NCBI GenBank assembly: GCA_004194705.1 | Contig: SADC01001329.1 | Span: forward strand, 522,962 to 586,961 | Length of the DNA stretch: 64,000 bases | Source of the DNA: Ditylenchus dipsaci | Lineage: Eukaryota > Nematoda > Chromadorea > Rhabditida > Anguinidae | Direction of reading: 5' to 3' | Shown: positions 58,630-64,000 of the stretch, piece by piece | Layout of the letters: each line of letters starts with the position of its first letter | Numbering within the stretch: the stretch's first letter is position 1 | The notes under the pieces: generated by a model | Database searches by the model: none | Told to the model about the DNA's origin: nothing | The model's input: the letters and a program-made list of their open reading frames with translations, nothing else | Position numbers and translations under genes: made by a program

Positions 58630-60700
58630 TACACAATTAAAATGTTTTATAACAATACTATTACAGCTAATTGGGTGTAAAACAATCTTAAACACAAACA
58701 ACTACTAAATTTTAATTACAGTGCTATTGTCTGAAATATAACATGGCTGGGGTTCATATAGTCTACTACTGGTACTAGTCTGTAATTAATTCCCAGAGCC
58801 ACTGACGCGAAAGAGCTGAATTACTAATATAAAGAAAAAAAGAGGGAACAAAAATGAACGGAAACTTATAAAGCCCGCACTCCAGTGCTAATTTATTCTC
58901 AAAATTATACATTACAAATGCGTACGTGAAATTGTTGGTGTTCTCGCCTGACACAACCGCTAATACTAAACTTCTGACCTGCTCTTTCGCCCACTTCACC
59001 AAAAGGGCATTTGGGGTGAGGAAATGAAAACCAAACAATGACTGACGATGTTGATAAGAAAGCAGTTTCCATGAGGGGAAACAAAAACATCAAAATTAAT
59101 AATTGAGTAAAAGCAATGTTTTTGGAATAAACTACAAGGAAATAGTGCTTTTTCGGCGAGATAAACTTAAATCGGCTACAAGATGCAATAGTTTTTTCAA
59201 GAGATGGTGTTTAACCAGCTCGTTATTAGCCAGCTCGTAAATCTGGCAACTAATTTTTAAATTTGAATTTTCTACCTGGTTTATGATAACTTGATTTTTA
59301 TTTTCACACCATTATGTAGCCCTAGACTTCAGCTTCATAATGAGCTATAGCACTTAGCTACATGATTTCAAGAATTACAAGATTTACGTATTTAACGTAT
59401 TTCCTCTTCCTCCCGGGGACAATTAGGAGCATGCAATTTTTTCAAACTTCAAGTGGTCCGAAACTCGTGTTTTCATTTACTGTTTGAACTGTGTAAAAAG
59501 TGCCTGTTAGATTTTTGAAATCCCTCGCAGGCACTTTTTAGACAGCTCAAACAGTAAAAAACATGAATTTTAGACAACTTGAAGTTAGGGGCGGCAATTA
59601 GAGGGATGCAATTAGAGGAAATAAGGTAAATGAACAAACCTGAACCAAAAACTTACTTTTTTGTGATACGTAAATCTTTCAATTTTTGGAATCATACACC
59701 TAAGTGTTATAGCTCATTAGAAAGCTCAGATTTGGAGCTACACGTTTATGCAAAAATTCAAACTAAATTATGTTAAGATAAGGTATAAAATTCAAATTAA
59801 AAAATTAGGCGCCATTTTACGATAAAAAGAAGCCAGATTTACAACAAAAGGCGCCAAGACTTCTATCCATCGAAATCAGAATCCCTACAATTTTTGAATT
59901 AGACTGGCGGATCAATTTCACCAAAAAAAATTTTTAACTAGAAAATGGTCAGACTCTAGGTGAGAAAGAATTTTTCGGGGTAGCAATATATCGGGCACCA
60001 CTTGGTTTCCGTTCCTAGAACTGCCAAGAATCTAAAAATATAGGCATTGTCCAGTCGGCTATATGTTGTTTGTCTTTCAGTGGCTTACCTCATCATTTAT
60101 AACATTTCGCCGTCTAAACGGCCGTACAAAAGAGCTATTCTGAAGGGAGAGTGGTTGTAGTCCAGACTCTAAGCTTTTTGTACTTTTTTTTACCTGAGAA
60201 TCAGGAAAGCCAAGTTTTTTAAGAACACGTTTGGTGAAACAAAATTTAAAAAAAACTTCAAAAGCGACACCTAAAAATTAGGAATAGGGGTGAGAGAACT
60301 AAAAAAGCACACAAAATGCTTGTTCATATGGATGTAAAGCTTGAAGAAGCAAGGGGTGCGCATTTTTGTTCCGCATTTAGACTATGAGAGGAAGTGTCTG
60401 TCTGTGACCAGGATATAAGTCTGCTAAAATAGTAACAAATTGCTTAATTAACATTCTTTTTGGAGAATTAGGTCAAAATTATAGAAATTGAATGATTAGA
60501 AAAAACGATAAAAAATATTAGGGTTCTTTAATTACCGGGTTCATAAAAATAGTAAATTTACAGGTAAATTTGCCTTCTGTTGAACACTAGTATATTATCG
60601 TTTGACAGGTTAGTGTTTGTCTCAACAGGAAATTTTCAGTTTGCAGATCATTTTAATTTTTTATTAATTGATTTCATATTCATCTTACTTACCTCATAAA
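58630..60700. other. No gene recognised; diverged MITE at 59392-59632
   Basis: 59392-59632 has inverted outer ends (GTATTTCCTCTTCCTCC and AGAGGAAATAAGGTA) and inner AAGTGCCTG/CAGGCACTTTTTA pairs, and looks like a worn TACCGTATTTCC element. The remaining sequence is AT-rich with no exon chain. Confidence 0.4.
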
Positions 60701-60711
60701 AATTATTGGCA

Positions 60712-60795
60712 CAGTCGAACTCCGATAAAAGGCCACCTCAGTCTAAGGCCACCTTTGGCCGTCCACAGGGTGGCCTAATATCGAAGGTTTGACTT
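60712..60795. mobile_element. Short pogo-like MITE (AAGGCCACC words)
   Basis: Left CAGTCGAACTCCGATAAAAG, right TATCGAAGGTTTGACT, with AAGGCCACCT words between. It is only 84 bp. Confidence 0.55.
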
Positions 60796-61029
60796 CAATC
60801 TTTTCTAGCCACAGATTTGAAGCGTAATACACAATAAATTCTGTAAGCTTATTTGTGAAAAATGCAAAAACTTATAATGGCAGTTAAAGTTAGTGTCGGA
60901 GTAAAAATGCATTTATAAAAAAAATTATCTGGCTCATGCCAACACCGATGTTTGCAAAAGATTCAGAAGTAAAATTCGTGGAATAAACTAAATTTATCAT
61001 TTTGCCGGGTAAAAGGTAAAAAACGTCAA

Positions 61030-61117
61030 TACTCCTGGTGGGGCTCGAACCCACGACGTCCGCATCGCCGTGATTCACTTATAAGTACGGCGCTCTAACC
61101 AACTGAGCTACAGGAGT
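61030..61117 (-). tRNA. trnI-UAU: tRNA-Ile(UAU) with a 14-nt intron
   Basis: All arms fold. The acceptor ACTCCTG pairs with CAGGAGT, with discriminator A. The D arm is GCTC/GAGC with loop AGTTGGTTA. The anticodon stem CCGTA pairs with TGCGG (one G-U pair), with loop CTTATA-A reading UAU. The variable loop is ACGTC. The T arm is GTGGG-TTCGAGC-CCCAC. The intron AGTGAATCACGGCG (61079-61066) sits after position 37, the canonical site. A-box (TAGCTCAGTTGG) and B-box (GGTTCGAGCC) promoters are intact. Mature length is 74 nt before CCA. Ile-UAU tRNAs carry introns in many animals. Confidence 0.95.
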
Positions 61118-61228
61118 AGGACGAGCTCAATCTGGGTTTGTGAGCTACTACACTGTACGTATAGCCTTACAAGAAGTATGTGGAAGCAGGCATGCTTTAA
61201 CTACATAATAAATTTATGAGATATAGTA

Positions 61229-62010
61229 CTAGGTGGTCTTTCTTGGCGATTCACTATTCTCATGCACAGGTGACTTGCCCTCTTCCGGTTCAATTAGATC
61301 GGATAAACCACTGTCTTCCTTCTCACAATGATTGTTGACTTCAGCAGGATCAGGCTCGGGTGAATTATGTTCTTCGAAAACGGCTCTGACGATTTGCTCG
61401 CCTCAGGATCAGATGACCCGCTGGCTCCAGACTCGGAAAATTCTTTGGTTTCAGACCCAGAACCATCTTGAGATCGTCTTTCAATCGAGAAAGCATATCG
61501 TTTTAAATGTCTTCCTCCTTTTTTAAGAAGACACAGAAAATCTGAAATGGGGAAAACTTTACCAATAAGCCGGAAATTAGATATTACTAGCGAAGAAAGG
61601 CTTACCACTTTATCTATCTAAAGTAAGCCACACTATTATATTAAAATTGAGGACTAAAGCAAAAAACAGACCGCATCAAAGTTTCCCTTATTATCAAACC
61701 ATTTCTGCGTAGTGTCAAATACAATTCTGGCAGCGGCTTTATTCGGAAAAGTAAATTCCTAAATAATGGAAGAAAATTGAACGAAAATTTTGAACAGCTA
61801 TGGTCATACCATTATAGATGCATGGAAAAGATATGCCTGCAAAAATAAAAGTAAAAAATGTTACACGTGACTTACACCCACTTCTCAATCCATGTTCTTC
61901 AGCCAAATCAAAAGATTTCGTGTAACAGCTAGCTAATAGACTACGACTTTCGTCTTGAAATCCCTTAAATATTCTTGGACCATCGTGTGAATAATAGCTG
62001 AATTTTCAAC
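61229..62010 (-). CDS. Macro-domain (ADP-ribose-binding/hydrolase) protein, 3' part
   Basis: Four exons on the minus strand: 62010-61876, 61836-61810, 61758-61672 and 61541-61229 (stop TAG). They encode a recognisable macro domain: SAIIHT-GPRIFKGFQDESRS then LLASCYTKSFDLAEEHGLRS (MacroD: VIHTVGP…LRSCY-SSLDLL-EHRLRS), CISFPCIYNGIYFPNKAAAR (AFPCISTGVFGYP-EAA), and IFCVFLKKEEDI (ICVFLEKDEDI). A Ser/Glu-rich acidic tail follows (SGSETKEFSESGASGSSDPE…). Such domains bind ADP-ribose, and some remove it from proteins. The catalytic loop STG is replaced by YNG. Three or four single-base breaks occur (T-x-GP, the TTTT before CCG, KEEDI-KRYAF, EP-FEEH), so this is a pseudogene or contains assembly errors. 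The N-terminal GGGGVDGAI segment was not found. Confidence 0.65.
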
Positions 62011-62465
62011 CTGCAAAAAGTTTTTAGATTTTGTGTTAAAAATGCAACAAAACATGGCTAACCCCCCTAGTTTTGGCCCTAAGGGTGGCGTTTTATGAGA
62101 GAGTGTCGTTCAAATAGAGAGTGGCGTTCTATTAGAGAGAATATGGTATGTGTTTTTTACAAAGTGAAAATTTCACTTCTAAAGGAAACACATTAAATAT
62201 ACCAACTTTTGTTTGTGTTCTAGCCGGAAGACTTTCCCTGTGCTCTAAGTTCAGAAAACACTGGCTCAAGATTGCTCTTCTCCAAAAATAATATGGACGT
62301 TGCCTATTTAGGTTTGTAATTTTAACATTTCCGCCTCGCATATTTCCGGATTCACATATTTAACACAACAGAATTTCACGCTGAACACGATGGTGAAAAA
62401 AATTCACAAAAAGTTACTATATGGTGTTCGCTGCCCTTGTGAACAGACCAAGTCACGATTTTTTT

Positions 62466-63111
62466 GAATACATGCACAAAAATAATACACAGTGAAATGA
62501 ACAAAAATTGAGACTACTCGGAACATTGACTTCGCATTCTTTATCAACTTCGTCCTGAAAGTACTGCAGAGACACACCACTGTCTTGAACTTCTTGCTCA
62601 GCAATCAACACATCGCAGTTACCTGGCTGTCATCAGAAAGACGACTCACACTCTAGCATTCGCATTAAATTTAAAATTCATCTTCGGCTAACTTTGATTT
62701 TGCTAAGGAAACCTCAACTTCCGACACCGGATTCGTGTTCAGCATGGCTGATTTACGTTAAGCGAAGATGAATTTTGAAATTAATGCGAATGCTAGAGTG
62801 TGAGTCGTCTTCTGATGACAGCCAGGTAACTGCGATGTGTTGATTCGTGTTCACCGGATTCGTGTTCAGCATGGCTGATTTACGTTAGGCCGAAGATGAA
62901 TTTTAAAATTTAATGCGAATGCTAGAGTGTGAGTCGTCTTTCTGATGACAGCCAGGTAACTGCGATGTGTTGATTGCTGAGCAAGAAGTTCAAGACAGTG
63001 GTGTGTCTCTGCAGTACTTTCAGACGAAGTTGATAAAGAATGCGAAGTCAATGTTCCGAGTAGTCTCAATTTTTGTTCATTTCACTGTGTATTATTTTTG
63101 TGCATGTATTC
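62466..63111. mobile_element. Large inverted repeat with an extra partial copy in the middle
   Basis: Left arm 62466-62692 and right arm about 62880-63111 are near-identical inverted copies (ATACATGCACAAAAATAATA at the tips). Between them, 62745-62850 repeats the inner part of the right arm in direct orientation (…AATGCGAATGCTAGAGTGTG…). The arms contain open reading (AEQEVQDSGVSLQYFQTKLI) but no start or known domain. Confidence 0.7.
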
Positions 63112-63162
63112 AGTTTATCTGTTTGTATGCCATATGAGTATTCAGTGTTTGTAGTTCGGAAG

Positions 63163-63210
63163 ATGTGGCGCAGATTTGCCAAGACTCAGCCAATAAATTT
63201 TCCATTCATC
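63163..63210 (+). other. Possible first coding exon
   Basis: ATG at 63163 opens MWRRFAKTQPINFPFI and runs straight into a good donor (ATC|GTGAGT at 63211). It follows the 62466-63111 inverted repeat. No partner exon was found before the window ends, so this is only a candidate. Confidence 0.25.
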
Positions 63211-63263
63211 GTGAGTACTTGATGCTTAATTACTTCGGCTTCATTTGATGTTGTTTAGGTTCA

Positions 63264-63360
63264 TGTGTAGGGTTGTCGGTTCGGGTACCCGTTTTCGGGT
63301 AATTGGAACCGAAACCCGGTTTTTTCCGGGTTTCGGGTATCGGTTTTGGGGTATCCAAAT
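63264..63360. mobile_element. hAT-like end with CGGGTACCCG / CGGGTTTCGGG words
   Basis: TAGGGTTGTCGGTTCGGGTA shares the TAGGGTTG tip of the 31649-32008 element and is followed by CGGGTACCCGTTTTCGGG and AACCCGGTTT…CGGGTTTCGGG words. A second end was not seen. Confidence 0.45.
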
Positions 63361-63383
63361 TCGGAGACACGCGATTTTCAAAG

Positions 63384-63722
63384 AGTGCAGGATTTTCAAA
63401 ATACCAAAGACAAAATACCACAATTACAAAATACCCAAGGACAAAATACCCAAGTACAAAATACCCAATGGTCAAAATACCCAATATACATATTGTGCAG
63501 ATAATGTTCACTAAGCGCTTTTTATCATAATTTATCATAATATGTACCATCTGCTATTATCATATCAATAGACGTCAAAAGTCTACTAAAAAACCACTCT
63601 TGGGTATTTTAGGTATTTGGTATTTTGCTTTGGTTTTTGACCATTGGTATTTCGTACTTGGGTATTTTGTCCTTGGGTATTTGTAATTGGGTATTTTGTC
63701 TTTGGGTATTTTGATCCTGCAC
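63384..63722. mobile_element. Element with AAAATACCCAAGNAC word-array ends
   Basis: Left tip TGCAGGATTTTCAAAATACC, right tip its complement. On each side five or six tandem words AAAATACCCAAGGAC and variants occur. The centre is TTTATCATAATTTATCATAA-like. No coding frame. Confidence 0.8.
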
Positions 63723-64000
63723 CGATTTCAAAGTGGGATCAAAGATTTACAACATTTGTTTGCTTGTGTAACCTGGGCCCGTATTAATAATCGATTTACC
63801 CTTACATCAAGTGTGAGTGTGATTTTTAGTGTGATTGGGAGGTTCACTGTGATTTTCTGGTGTGAGGTGTGACTGTGATTTCGAAAACACTGATCTCACT
63901 TCAACAATCGGCGAAAAATTGCAGTGTACCTATTTGGTAGTTTTTTTTGAACGACTATCAGTTCGTGACCAATTTGATCGTGACTATCGATTCGTGACCG

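Overview
The window is AT-rich nuclear DNA from an animal. It has spliced genes with very short introns (most 40-110 nt; acceptors such as TTTCAG, TTGTAG, TTGCAG), an intron-bearing tRNA-Ile(UAU), a CaaX-tailed PRL phosphatase and an apparent mitochondrial RNase P subunit (TRMT10C/MRPP1). A small invertebrate with compact introns but a transposon-swollen genome fits best; the phylum cannot be fixed from the sequence alone. No prokaryotic operon, CRISPR array or virus genome was seen.

Genes by region: (1) 1.5-4.0 kb, minus: an unrecognised gene of small exons, with one intron that is almost exactly a foldback transposon and another holding a dead mariner. (2) 10.2-16.8 kb, minus: about 18 coding exons of a TRMT10C-like SPOUT methyltransferase, with hAT, TTAA and foldback elements in its introns. 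(3) 18.4-19.5 kb, plus: a decayed prohibitin-2-like gene. (4) 34.9-36.8 kb, minus: a tandem RING-finger gene fragment. (5) 44.7-46.2 kb, plus: a secreted, N-glycosylation-rich protein. (6) 46.9-51.4 kb, minus: a PRL (PTP4A) phosphatase. (7) 61.0-62.0 kb, minus: tRNA-Ile(UAU) and a macro-domain gene. Between them lie a Gypsy-type gag relic (30.9 kb) and a hAT transposase C-terminus inside its own element (40.1-40.8 kb).

Most of the rest is non-autonomous transposons: hAT elements with 8-bp target duplications, pogo/Tigger-like TA elements, mariner MITEs, TTAA MITEs, Helitrons with internal minisatellites, and many long foldbacks. The most striking theme is architectural. Many unrelated families have ends made of a short tip followed by a tandem array of a short, family-specific 'word'. 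In the hAT-like set the words are nearly all self-complementary (GGCCCGGGCC, GGCACCGGTGCC, GGAGCCGGCTCC, CCAATATTGG, TCTCCGGAGA). In the pogo-like set they are direct repeats (TTATCCGACACC, GATTTAACGAA, GATACAAGATACACC).

Several conserved exons carry single-base frame breaks although splice sites and flanking codons are intact. This could be assembly indels or young pseudogenes, and it limits confidence in every gene model. All exon joins were deduced by eye from splice sites, phase and remembered family patterns; no search was run.
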